A stretch of DNA of 12,640 bases from Sulfurimonas sp. (GTDB lineage: Bacteria; Campylobacterota; Campylobacteria; Campylobacterales; Sulfurimonadaceae). The position numbers and the translations under genes were made by a program. This document shows, in pieces, positions 1-6,404 of this stretch (positions are counted from its first letter, which is position 1; the number at the start of each line of letters is the position of its first letter). The stretch lies in assembly GCA_022712775.1 (NCBI GenBank), contig JAFLJZ010000206.1, positions 1-12,640 of the forward strand. Reading direction: 5' to 3'. The notes below the pieces were generated by a model. It had not been told where the DNA came from. It made no database searches and was given only the letters and a program-made list of their open reading frames with translations.

Positions 1-851
1 CAGATGAAGACCGCACTATTATGAAGTCGCTAGTCAATCACATCAATGCGTATCCTCTGAGTGAATTTGATGGTAAGATGAAGATAAAAGATTGGAGTAA
101 GACTCCCTCTTTTCCCACTCCAGAGGTTAAGGGCGAGAACAAATGGGTCATTGCTGAGAAGTTCTTTGATCAGCTACCAGACGTAATGGCGGCTGTCCCT
201 CCACTCCATGGTGAAGAGGGACTTTATGCTTCAATAACTCAAGTTCTTGAAGCTGCAAAAAAAGACTCAAACGTTAAAAAAGCGCTTCTAGAAGTTGCAA
301 TTGAAACAGAAAAAGAGGTTATAGGACCTCTTTTTCTATGGAAACACAATGGTATACCTGCTGGAAATGGATGGAACCGTTCTGAAAATAACGCGCAATG
401 GGGATATGACTATCTTATGAGAGTGGCTACGGCGAGATCAAATATGTTTGAAAACAGACCTAATGAAACGCAATACTTCTTTACTGATAATGACTCAAAT
501 GGTAAACAACTTCAAAGTAAAAATCTATATTCAGTAACATTTGCTAAAGGGGAGCTACCTCCTGTAAATGGTTTTTGGTCTTTAACCATGTATAATGAGC
601 ATCATATTTTTACACCAAATAAATTGAATCGTTACTCTCTAGGCACAAAAAATAAGGACTTAAAGTACAACAAAGATGGTTCACTTACACTTTACGCAGG
701 TGAAAGCCCTCCAGGTAATGGAATGGATTCAAATTGGCTTCCCGCGCCAAAAGGAAAAATATCTTTATATATTCGCGCTTATGAGGGGAAAAAAGCTATT
801 TTAGATGGTTCATGGATTCCGCCTATTATCAAACGTATAGAAAATAAATAA
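1..851 (+). CDS. DUF1254/DUF1214 domain protein, C-terminal part (5' end outside window)
   Basis: The reading frame is open to the left edge (the codons before the first ATG at 21 read DEDRTI), so the gene starts upstream and the ATG at 21 is internal. The visible part ends in a DUF1214 region. Features typical of it include NGIPAGNGWNR, an ATARSNMFENRPNE-like stretch, PPVNGFWSLTMYN, NRYSLG, and the closing block SNWLPAPKG...LYIRAY...ILDGSWIPPIIKR. Full-length family members are usually 400-500 residues with an N-terminal DUF1254 domain and often a signal peptide, which would lie outside this window. The biochemical role of the family is not established. No downstream partner is in operon contact: the next 78 bases carry no gene. 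Family assignment is by remembered motif pattern; function is unknown. Confidence 0.85.
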   Translation, partial: DEDRTIMKSLVNHINAYPLSEFDGKMKIKDWSKTPSFPTPEVKGENKWVIAEKFFDQLPDVMAAVPPLHGEEGLYASITQVLEAAKKDSNVKKALLEVAIETEKEVIGPLFLWKHNGIPAGNGWNRSENNAQWGYDYLMRVATARSNMFENRPNETQYFFTDNDSNGKQLQSKNLYSVTFAKGELPPVNGFWSLTMYNEHHIFTPNKLNRYSLGTKNKDLKYNKDGSLTLYAGESPPGNGMDSNWLPAPKGKISLYIRAYEGKKAILDGSWIPPIIKRIENK

Positions 852-928
852 GTTAATAAAAGAATAACACGATGTTATCAAAATGGATTAGATAGAAACT
901 AGGTGTCTATACTTTTTACGTATTTTTA

Positions 929-1066
929 ATGTATAGTGTTAAAGATTCTGGAAAAGGAAATTTTTCATTTAACATTACTAATGATGTATTGGCAATACAA
1001 GAACTTAAAGAAGCTGTAGAGGAAGAACTAAAGTCTACTAAGACAATAATTGGACTAGATAAATGA
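929..1066 (+). CDS. 45-residue ORF, hypothetical, possible phage-type remnant
   Basis: A short frame reads MYSVKDSGKG at its start and ends in a charged, helix-prone stretch (QELKEAVEEELKS) followed by IIGLDK. I do not recognise a family. It has no convincing Shine-Dalgarno sequence, since the bases before the ATG are a T-rich run, so it may be the tail of a longer gene whose front is gone. Its TGA overlaps the ATG of the next, broken gene in an ATGA arrangement (1063-1066). That is normal for co-translated cassettes and suggests the two were once functional neighbours. Whether it is expressed cannot be told from the sequence. Confidence 0.35.
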   Translation: MYSVKDSGKGNFSFNITNDVLAIQELKEAVEEELKSTKTIIGLDK

Positions 1067-1572
1067 GTTTATATCCTGAAAACTTGCCACATTAAAGAGA
1101 GAGTTTAAAGAGATAAAAGCCTTTGAAACCTAATTAAAAAATTGTATATGATTTTCTAAATGCTATCACGAAGCAGGCAGAATTTAATTTAAATGGTCTT
1201 CAAGTTATTTTAAAAAAAGGTGATGCTAATAAAGGTTTTATGCATATTCTTTTAAAACATTACTCTACTAATTGTGTTAGATGTATAACTGCTAAAGATA
1301 TATTAAATCTCGGAATAGAGAAAATCAGCAACACTTTTTTATGTTGGCAGCTTGTTATAATCTGCGAAGAACACCTACGCTGCTTAGGGCAAGGAACTGA
1401 TAGAAAAAGAACAAAAAATGGCTCAATAAGTCCAATGAATAGTGAAAATACAGAAATTTTTAAAATGGTAAAATATCGAAATAAAGAAGAATTAGCTGGC
1501 TTGTTCAGAGTGTTCAATTATATAAACCCAAAATTTAAAGCTGGATATAGCTACATATATGCTACAATATAA
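1063..1572 (+). pseudogene. Frameshifted remnant of a phage-type (PBECR-like) nuclease-domain gene
   Basis: The frame starting at 1063 reads MSLYPENLPH and hits a stop at 1093. A different frame then reads KREFKEIKAFET up to about 1130. The first frame resumes as a continuous stretch, YDFLNAITKQAEFNLNGLQ, running through HILLKHYS and ITAKDILNLG to a stop at 1572. Joining the pieces gives one plausible protein, so at least two indels (near 1093 and near 1130) break it. The block GFMHILLKHY...ITAKDILNL resembles phage-carried barnase/EndoU/RelE-like nuclease (PBECR-type) domains, where a lysine/histidine 'HILxKH' motif precedes a 'T..DI..I' motif. This is recalled, not searched. Bases 1340-1430 read as atypical protein and may be inserted repeat-like sequence. 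The only ATG-started intact piece (from 1240) lacks the N-terminus. It lies just upstream of a toxin-antitoxin pair. Confidence 0.5.
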
Positions 1573-1598
1573 ACAATGAAATTAACTACTGAATTAAC

Positions 1599-1603
1599 AA
1601 GGA
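1599..1603 (+). promoter_or_regulatory. Ribosome binding site of the antitoxin gene
   Basis: AAGGA lies six bases before the ATG at 1610. It supports this start and separates the toxin-antitoxin pair from the preceding pseudogene. Confidence 0.7.
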
Positions 1604-1609
1604 TATGAA

Positions 1610-1918
1610 ATGGTTAAATATGCTCAAAATGAACTTTTTTCAATTACTGACTTTACTAAACAGATAGGAAGTGTTGTAAGTCGTATAAAAGAACATTCAC
1701 TTGAAAAGATAGGAATACTTAAAAATAATAAACTTGAAGCGGTGGTTATCTCTACTGATGAGTATGAAAGATTAAAAGCTTATGAAGAAGAATTTGAATT
1801 GTTAGAACATACTCAAATTTATAGCATCGTTCAAGAAAGAAAAGATACTCCATTATCAGAGTATGTATCAATGGAAGATATGGCTAAAAAATTTGATATT
1901 GATTTAGATAAAATTTAA
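1610..1918 (+). CDS. Phd/YefM-type antitoxin of a type II toxin-antitoxin pair
   Basis: This 102-residue protein has the architecture of Phd/YefM antitoxins. The N-terminal part (residues 1-55) is a DNA-binding/dimerisation fold with the typical block FSITDFTKQIG...VVSRI, then a 'NNKLEAVVISTDEYERL' beta-strand/helix signature. The C-terminal half is acidic and helix-rich (EEEFELLEHTQ; SMEDMAKKFDIDLDKI), where antitoxins of this class wrap and neutralise the toxin. The family normally binds its own promoter, with toxin as co-repressor. No convincing operator was identified here, although the region just upstream (1545-1568) contains a short TAGC...GCTA inverted pair. The toxin gene follows after 3 bases. 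The length is slightly above the usual 80-95 residues. Confidence 0.85.
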   Translation: MVKYAQNELFSITDFTKQIGSVVSRIKEHSLEKIGILKNNKLEAVVISTDEYERLKAYEEEFELLEHTQIYSIVQERKDTPLSEYVSMEDMAKKFDIDLDKI

Positions 1919-1921
1919 TTA

Positions 1922-2215
1922 ATGTACGAAATAAAGTATCATCCACTTATAGAAAAAGATTTAAAGCAGATAAATAATTCTATTCGTATTGAAGTCTTTA
2001 AAAAGATAAAGAAAATTCAAGAGTCACCTGAACTTGGACAGGACCTTGGAAATAAGAATGGACTTAATTTAACTGGACTCAAAAAAATGTATGTTGCTAA
2101 AAAGCAGATTAGGATTGTATATGAGATCATTGAAAATATTGTAGTTATTAAAGTTCTTGCAATAGGTAAAAGAGAAGACATGGGAGTGTATATACAAGCT
2201 GATAAAAGAAGGTAA
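1922..2215 (+). CDS. RelE/ParE-superfamily toxin
   Basis: The 97-residue basic protein fits the RelE/ParE toxin fold. It opens with a strand, MYEIKYHP, and helices rich in lysine (residues 11-33). It closes with the family's core strands: LTGLKKMYVAKKQIRIVYEI (50-69) and VVIKVLAIGKREDMGVY (74-90). The 'R-I-V-Y' and 'I-G-K-R-E-D-x-x-V-Y' elements are characteristic of RelE-like toxins, most of which cleave mRNA on the ribosome; ParE members poison gyrase instead. Sequence alone does not decide between these targets. The gene begins 3 bases after the antitoxin stop without a clear Shine-Dalgarno sequence of its own, so translation is probably coupled to the antitoxin. The frame is intact, unlike the gene before the pair. 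Confidence 0.85.
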   Translation: MYEIKYHPLIEKDLKQINNSIRIEVFKKIKKIQESPELGQDLGNKNGLNLTGLKKMYVAKKQIRIVYEIIENIVVIKVLAIGKREDMGVYIQADKRR

Positions 2216-2325
2216 TATACTTTTTTGGTGGAAGATAGGTGGAAATCTTCTCTCTGTTTAATCATCATTATTACTTATGTTATAATAACTTCACTAGTAA
2301 AAATAAAAATTTATGGAATGTCAGA
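2216..2325. other. Non-coding spacer between the toxin gene and the membrane cassette
   Basis: No gene is seen. There is a direct repeat of GGTGGAA and a weak six-base-pair stem (GAAGAT at 2231-2236 with ATCTTC at 2245-2250), followed by a pyrimidine-rich but not U-rich tract. Any promoter for the downstream cassette should be here, but no clear -35/-10 pair stands out in the AT-rich sequence. Confidence 0.4.
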
Positions 2326-2394
2326 TTGAAAACAACATACTTACTTTTTTCTATACTCTTTTTAATTTCAATGATATTTATTTATCTAGGTTGA
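2326..2394 (+). other. Probable detached first membrane helix of the downstream protein, ended by an in-frame TGA
   Basis: From a TTG at 2326 the frame reads KTTYLLFSILFLISMIFIYL plus glycine, then TGA at 2392-2394. It is a basic start followed by a hydrophobic helix, like a signal anchor. The next codons (AAT, then GTG at 2398) continue in the same frame straight into the polytopic membrane protein. If the TGA were TGG (Trp), the two would be one protein with an extra N-terminal helix. This may be a nonsense mutation, a sequencing error, or a chance hydrophobic ORF. No strong ribosome binding site precedes the TTG. Confidence 0.4.
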
Positions 2395-2397
2395 AAT

Positions 2398-3144
2398 GTG
2401 GATGGTTTTGATTTTTTCAAATTTCAGAAACAGCACTTTTATTTTCAATCGTGGATCTCAATTGCCGGAATTTTATTTAGTAGTGTTATGGCAATAACGA
2501 CATTAATTATCTATAAAAAAACAAAGTTTAAATCTTTGAAATATATTCCACTAAGTTTTTTACTGACGGCAGTTGCATACTCAATAATAGGGTATCACGC
2601 ATCGTATTGCAAGGTTTGCAGTGATTTAGGCTATTGTGCAGCAAGTCATAATTATCCAAATTATTTTTTAATCATCACATTGCTGATATTTATTCTCTCT
2701 GCAATCATGTCTAGCCGCAGTGTAGAGTTAGTAAAAAAAGTTCAGTTATTACAAAAATTCTCATATGGACTTATAACGGCAACTATTTTGCTTGGCATAG
2801 CTTTATTTATAAGTCTGTCATATCTAGAGATTCCAGATAATATTTCATACTTTTATACTATTAATCTAGAAGGTATTTTTTTCTTATTTCCATTAATGAT
2901 AATTCTCTGGGCATTTGTTTATTTCAGACGTACTTATAAAGTGTCACCAATTTATTTAATAATGGCTCTATTAGCATCTTTAAGCTATTTACCTCAGATT
3001 TTTCATGTTCTAACCTGTCTTGATTGTCACACTATGGAATGCTCAGAATTTTATATATTTTCCGGATTAATAATGTTAATTGTAACTGGATTGTTTATCC
3101 GTTCAGTGAGCATACAATTGCAAGAAGGGATACAGACAAAATGA
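2398..3144 (+). CDS. Seven-helix membrane protein with twin His/Cys motifs, putative sensor
   Basis: Start is GTG at 2398, the earliest possible because TGA precedes it in frame at 2392; an AGG lies about seven bases upstream. The 248 residues contain about seven membrane segments (roughly 19-39, 50-66, 88-105, 123-143, 155-176, 183-201, 216-235). Basic loops follow helices 1, 3, 5 and 7 (YKKTKFKSLK, RSVELVKK, FRRTYK), placing those loops in the cytoplasm. The loops after helices 2 and 6 then face the periplasm. Each carries the same pattern: H67-x3-C71-x2-C74-x5-C80 and H203-x3-C207-x2-C210-x4-C215. Such residues could bind metal or form disulfides; this is inference. I do not recognise a named family. 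The stop overlaps the start of the diguanylate cyclase gene (ATGA), suggesting a sensing role for it. Confidence 0.75.
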   Translation: MDGFDFFKFQKQHFYFQSWISIAGILFSSVMAITTLIIYKKTKFKSLKYIPLSFLLTAVAYSIIGYHASYCKVCSDLGYCAASHNYPNYFLIITLLIFILSAIMSSRSVELVKKVQLLQKFSYGLITATILLGIALFISLSYLEIPDNISYFYTINLEGIFFLFPLMIILWAFVYFRRTYKVSPIYLIMALLASLSYLPQIFHVLTCLDCHTMECSEFYIFSGLIMLIVTGLFIRSVSIQLQEGIQTK

Positions 3145-4415
3145 AAAGCACTCTTCTAAAAAAATTATTAACATTTATGTTACCAATTACAATGATACCG
3201 CTTGTATTAGTAATGATTTTTTATTATATGTTTTTACAAAAAGTGCTTGAAAATGACAGCATTAATATTCAAAAAAAGATCTTAATTCACATTGTTGATG
3301 ATGTTTATAGGTTCTTAAACGATCCTTCGAAAATAAAAACCCATTTAACTTATGAACATCTCGGCTTACCTGAGATTACTATTTTTGACAAAGACAAAAA
3401 TATAATTGCTCGGAATTTTGATATGAAAAATATTGCAAATGCAGATGAAAAATACAATATTAAAAATTTAGAGGGGCACTTTAAAAAAGTATTGCATAGT
3501 AAAAACGATGATGCTCTTTGTGATGATGAAAATACTCTTTTGATAAAACCAATTATAAAAAACAATAAGATTATTGCCTATGTATCTTCCGATTACAAAG
3601 AAGCTGTTGATAAAAAAATGACTACGATTAATCAAACATTTCTATACCTATTTTTCGTCATCATCTTTACTGTATTTATTGTTTCTATTTTTGTAATCAT
3701 TTTTTCTTTAAAACTTTTATATCCTCTTGAACTTCTAATAGAAGGTATCAAGAATGTTAAGGCTGGAAATTTGTCTTACACCCTGGATAATACATCAAAC
3801 GATGAAATTGGAGTAGTAATTGATGCCTTTAATGAGATGACTCTCAAACGCAAACTTGTTGAAGATGAATTACGAAACATGGCTATAAAAGATGGGCTTA
3901 CGGGATTATATAACCACAAATTCTTTTACACATCTTTGGAACATGAGATTAATAGAGGGGATCGTTATAATAATATTATATCAATACTTTTAATAGACAT
4001 TGATTTTTTTAAAAAAGTAAATGACACATATGGTCATAGAGCGGGAGATATTGTATTAAGCGCACTAAGTAAACGTCTGATGCAGCGTTCACGTAACACA
4101 GATATTGTGTGTCGCTATGGCGGTGAAGAGATAGCGATAATCTTATTGGAAACAGATATTATTCTAGCTAAGTCTATAGCTGAAGATATACGATTTCTTA
4201 TAGAAAAAGACCCATTTTTAATTAAAGATGGGCAATACATTCCTATCACTGTAAGCATCGGAGTCAGTGATTATAATGAAACGGCTAAAAAATCATCAGT
4301 TATTGTTTCAAATGCTGATAAAGCTTTATATATAGCAAAAGATAGTGGACGTAATAGAGTCTGTGCTTTTGAAGAGAATATTGAATGTAGTAATGAAGAA
4401 GGAAATAGAACATGA
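3141..4415 (+). CDS. Membrane diguanylate cyclase (HAMP-GGDEF)
   Basis: The 424-residue protein begins at the ATG at 3141 (AAGGGA ten bases upstream; ATGA overlap with the preceding stop), not at an earlier in-frame ATG at 3024 that would lie inside the membrane-protein gene. Order: membrane helix ~9-32, a periplasmic segment ~33-165, second helix ~167-190, HAMP-like linker ~191-245, GGDEF domain ~247-415. The domain opens with KDGLTGLYNHKFF and contains DIDFFKKVNDTYGH (286-299) and the active-site loop GGEEI (327-331, an allowed variant of GGEEF). RNTD at 318-321 sits five residues before the active-site loop, matching the RxxD inhibitory site for product feedback. The family makes cyclic-di-GMP from two GTP. 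No EAL or HD-GYP domain is attached. An active enzyme is likely. The periplasmic segment is too short and unfamiliar to name. Confidence 0.92.
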   Translation: MKSTLLKKLLTFMLPITMIPLVLVMIFYYMFLQKVLENDSINIQKKILIHIVDDVYRFLNDPSKIKTHLTYEHLGLPEITIFDKDKNIIARNFDMKNIANADEKYNIKNLEGHFKKVLHSKNDDALCDDENTLLIKPIIKNNKIIAYVSSDYKEAVDKKMTTINQTFLYLFFVIIFTVFIVSIFVIIFSLKLLYPLELLIEGIKNVKAGNLSYTLDNTSNDEIGVVIDAFNEMTLKRKLVEDELRNMAIKDGLTGLYNHKFFYTSLEHEINRGDRYNNIISILLIDIDFFKKVNDTYGHRAGDIVLSALSKRLMQRSRNTDIVCRYGGEEIAIILLETDIILAKSIAEDIRFLIEKDPFLIKDGQYIPITVSIGVSDYNETAKKSSVIVSNADKALYIAKDSGRNRVCAFEENIECSNEEGNRT

Positions 4416-5008
4416 GTATAGCAATAGCTTTATTTACTTTAATAATCATTGCTTTAATGATTTTTGGTATTAGATATATGAGAATATTAGATGAAAAAGT
4501 TATACAGATGAAAGAAGAACTGAGTATCTTTCGTTCACTTCTTAGTGAAATACGTGGAGAAGAAGAGGTCCGACGTATACTTGGTGAAAGCTTGGAGGAT
4601 GAGGCAGCTGTTATAGAGATAGAACCGAATCGGTATGATTTGTCTACTATTACTGATTTGCAAAAATATACAGATTATTTTAAAAATGGTTCCACTTGCT
4701 TATTTGCTACAGACGAGGGACTAAAAACTCCTGTATTACATATTGTGCATCTCAATAATCGAATTGGTGATATGCAACTTAGTAGAGAAGTCACATATAT
4801 TCGCTTTAAGCCAAGTAGTGCTAAACAAGTTTGTTCAGCTATTCTCAATCATATTACTATCCACGCGACAAAACTATATTACTCTAAAGATATTCATATA
4901 GCAGAGGAAAAGAAACTCAGGTTTATTATGCCAACACTTAAAATGCTTATCGCACACTCTGAGGAATCATCGAATGACTTTATGGGTCTTATGAAAATAA
5001 AATGTTAA
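4412..5008 (+). CDS. Membrane-anchored coiled-coil protein of unknown family
   Basis: The 198-residue product has one N-terminal hydrophobic helix (residues 3-20), then a charged helical, coiled-coil-like stretch (about 24-62, including EKVIQMKEELSIFRSLLSEI), and a cytoplasmic region with mixed strands and helices (65-198). I recognise no catalytic motif; cysteines at 96, 141 and 198 are scattered. Translation is coupled to the diguanylate cyclase by an ATGA overlap (4412-4415), and AAGGA lies eight bases upstream. The tight link suggests it acts with the cyclase, for example as a partner, a regulator or a cyclic-di-GMP effector, but no PilZ RxxxR/DxSxxG pattern is visible. The gene ends 16 bases from a convergent neighbour, and no terminator is evident in that gap. 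Confidence 0.75.
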   Translation: MSIAIALFTLIIIALMIFGIRYMRILDEKVIQMKEELSIFRSLLSEIRGEEEVRRILGESLEDEAAVIEIEPNRYDLSTITDLQKYTDYFKNGSTCLFATDEGLKTPVLHIVHLNNRIGDMQLSREVTYIRFKPSSAKQVCSAILNHITIHATKLYYSKDIHIAEEKKLRFIMPTLKMLIAHSEESSNDFMGLMKIKC

Positions 5009-5024
5009 GAAGTAAACGAAGTTT

Positions 5025-5318
5025 TTAGTCTTGTATTTCCATTTTTTTTCGAAGTTGATTTAACTTATTTTCGTTAAATCTCCAAAAATGTTTTTTATCA
5101 AAATCTTCATCATTTTTTACTAATGCTAAAAGTTCTTTTGAATGTATATCTTTTTTGATGTGTTTTTTAACAATTGCAATAAGTTCTTCTTGTGATTCTT
5201 TTGTTGTGTCATCGTCAGCTAAGGCTTTATTTGGTAAAAAAGCATAGACCTTCCACATGCTAATACTGAAGCTTAACAAGAAAAATATCATCATCCATGT
5301 TGAAGTATCTAGTTCCAA
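5025..5318 (-). CDS. Small single-pass membrane protein, hypothetical
   Basis: The 97-residue product has one hydrophobic helix near the N-terminus (about residues 8-28, WMMIFFLLSFSISMW), then a polar, charged tail of about 68 residues with many Lys, Asp and Glu and no recognisable domain. The start is a TTG at 5316-5318 (complement strand). It is supported by AAGGA five bases upstream, whereas the internal ATG codons at residues 9-10 would cut into the membrane helix and have no binding site. It runs opposite to the membrane cassette and divergently from cmoA, with an 83-base shared upstream region. I do not know a function. The coding call rests on the good ribosome binding site, the sensible topology and the lack of any competing gene. 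Confidence 0.7.
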   Translation of the reverse strand: MELDTSTWMMIFFLLSFSISMWKVYAFLPNKALADDDTTKESQEELIAIVKKHIKKDIHSKELLALVKNDEDFDKKHFWRFNENKLNQLRKKMEIQD

Positions 5319-5323
5319 GCTAA

Positions 5324-5328
5324 TCCTT
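5324..5328 (-). promoter_or_regulatory. Ribosome binding site deciding a TTG start
   Basis: On the complement strand AAGGA lies five bases before the TTG of the small membrane protein gene. It is the main reason for choosing TTG over the internal ATG codons. Confidence 0.65.
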
Positions 5329-5353
5329 TTTATAAGTCTCTAAATTTTTTGAG

Positions 5354-5383
5354 TTGATTATAACATAAGAATTTTGTTAAAAT
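5354..5383 (+). promoter_or_regulatory. Probable sigma70 promoter of cmoA
   Basis: TTGATT (5354-5359) is followed 18 bases later by TAAAAT (5378-5383), which is preceded by TGT to make an extended -10. The start codon is at 5402 with AGGA at 5392-5395, so the mRNA leader would be short, about 12 bases. Confidence 0.5.
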
Positions 5384-5401
5384 AGCGCATTAGGATAAAG
5401 A

Positions 5402-6109
5402 ATGAATGATAAAGTATTTACTAAACCAATAAAAAAACAATTTGAATTTGATTCAGAGGTAGCCGCAGTGTTTGATGATATGCTTCAAAGAAGCGTACCT
5501 TTTTATAAAGAAAGCCTTAAAATAACTGAATTTTTTGCACTTAAACAACTTGAAAATGAAGGCTTAGTTTATGATTTAGGTTGTTCAACAGCCTCATTGT
5601 TATTAAATTTACATAGAAAAATTAAGAATAATTCTCGACTAATTGGACTTGATAATTCAGAAGCTATGTTAGAGCAAGCCAAAAAGAAATGTGAAGCGTA
5701 CGGAGCAAATATTGAAGTAAAATTCGCAGATATTTTAGATTATGATTATGAGATGGCAAATGTATTTATAAGTAATTATACACTTCAATTTATACGACCT
5801 CTTGTTCGAGAAGAATTGGTGAAAAAAATTGCAAATTCTCTCCATAAAGAGGGTGTTTTTATTTTTAGTGAAAAGGTGATTTCACATCATCCAAAGCTTA
5901 ATAAAGATTTAATAGAGTGTTATTATGATTTTAAAAAAGAGCAGGGCTATTCAGAGTATGAAATTATGCAAAAAAGAGAAGCCTTAGAAAATGTTTTAGT
6001 CCCCTTTAGTGAAGAAGAGAATATAAAGATGGCTTTAAATAATGGTTTTTCTCACTGTGAGGTTGTATTTAGATGGGCAAACTTTGCAACTTTTATAGCT
6101 ATCCGTTAA
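5402..6109 (+). CDS. cmoA: Carboxy-S-adenosyl-L-methionine synthase CmoA
   Basis: CmoA converts S-adenosylmethionine and prephenate to carboxy-SAM. CmoB then uses this to turn 5-hydroxyuridine at the tRNA wobble position 34 into the cmo5U precursor, extending codon reading. The 235 residues match the family closely: [20 protein letters not shown] (16-35), the SAM-binding motif I YDLGCS (57-62), the motif II region GLDNSEAML (82-90), SNYTLQF (124-130), FSEKV (155-159), and the CmoA-specific [17 protein letters not shown] (182-198), whose conserved Arg (R192) is in the region contacting the carboxylate group. Usual length is 240-250, so this is complete. cmoB is not in the window. The gene sits alone between divergent and convergent neighbours, and its stop lies three bases from the end of the lipoprotein gene. 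Confidence 0.93.
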   Translation: MNDKVFTKPIKKQFEFDSEVAAVFDDMLQRSVPFYKESLKITEFFALKQLENEGLVYDLGCSTASLLLNLHRKIKNNSRLIGLDNSEAMLEQAKKKCEAYGANIEVKFADILDYDYEMANVFISNYTLQFIRPLVREELVKKIANSLHKEGVFIFSEKVISHHPKLNKDLIECYYDFKKEQGYSEYEIMQKREALENVLVPFSEEENIKMALNNGFSHCEVVFRWANFATFIAIR

Positions 6110-6112
6110 TAA

Positions 6113-6397
6113 TTACCAAACATTTGGTTGAGGTTTTGGCTCTGGAACCTCTTTTCCCATGATTCTTTTGATTTTATTTTTAGCTCTATTGAAGCCACGT
6201 TTTGTTTTTTCTCCAGCTTCTTTATAGGTAATAATATCATCTTCTCCACACTCTTTGTGGTAATAGCCTTGGAGGTCGTAGTACTCTTTACAGTCACTAT
6301 AGTACTTTGCAGAAACACCATGCTGGTTTACACAAGCTGTAAAAAGTAGAGTTGTTAATACTAGTAGAATTTTTATCATAATCTTTTTATAGCACAT
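6113..6397 (-). CDS. Small lipoprotein, hypothetical
   Basis: The 94-residue product starts with a signal peptide ending in a lipobox, F19-T20-A21-C22 (LLVLTTLLFTAC), so it should be lipidated at Cys22 and held in a membrane on the periplasmic side. The mature part has a Tyr-rich segment with two cysteines (YYSDC...YYHKEC, C35 and C49) that could form a disulfide, then a basic helix (about 60-82), and ends in a proline-rich tail, PEPKPQPNVW. I recognise no family. The start at 6397 has AGG about seven bases upstream; a second Met at residue 7 (6379) would also leave a good signal peptide. It lies seven bases downstream of nth and probably shares its transcript. Confidence 0.75.
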   Translation of the reverse strand: MCYKKIMIKILLVLTTLLFTACVNQHGVSAKYYSDCKEYYDLQGYYHKECGEDDIITYKEAGEKTKRGFNRAKNKIKRIMGKEVPEPKPQPNVW

Positions 6398-6404
6398 AGT
6401 GTGC

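Noticed and set aside
864..878. ATAACA-CGA-TGTTAT hairpin after the first gene
   Set aside because: It is a short, AT-rich stem with no U-run; too weak to call a terminator.
1345..1400. Possible integron attC site
   Set aside because: It lacks a proper core-site pair (GTTRRRY and its complement) and no integrase gene is present; the repeat explanation is better.
1260..1517. Complement-strand reading frame of 85 codons
   Set aside because: It overlaps the pseudogene, has no recognisable protein pattern and no ribosome binding site.
1545..1568. Autoregulatory operator and promoter of the toxin-antitoxin pair
   Set aside because: A TGC-TACAAT -10-like element and a TAGC...GCTA pair are present, but there is no good -35 or clear palindrome in this AT-rich stretch.
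2231..2250. Hairpin as an intrinsic terminator of the toxin-antitoxin pair
   Set aside because: The stem is only six pairs with an eight-base loop and no U-run follows; it is not distinguishable from chance in AT-rich DNA.
2017..2268. Complement-strand reading frame across the toxin gene
   Set aside because: It is a shadow of the intact toxin gene, with no supporting start signals.
3024..3140. Earlier in-frame ATG for the diguanylate cyclase
   Set aside because: It would lie deep inside the membrane-protein gene. The ATG at 3141 has a ribosome binding site, an ATGA junction, and starts directly with a basic-hydrophobic signal anchor.
6128..6349. Plus-strand hydrophobic reading frame opposite the lipoprotein gene
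   Set aside because: The complement frame has a proper signal peptide with lipobox and an operon position after nth. This frame is its shadow.
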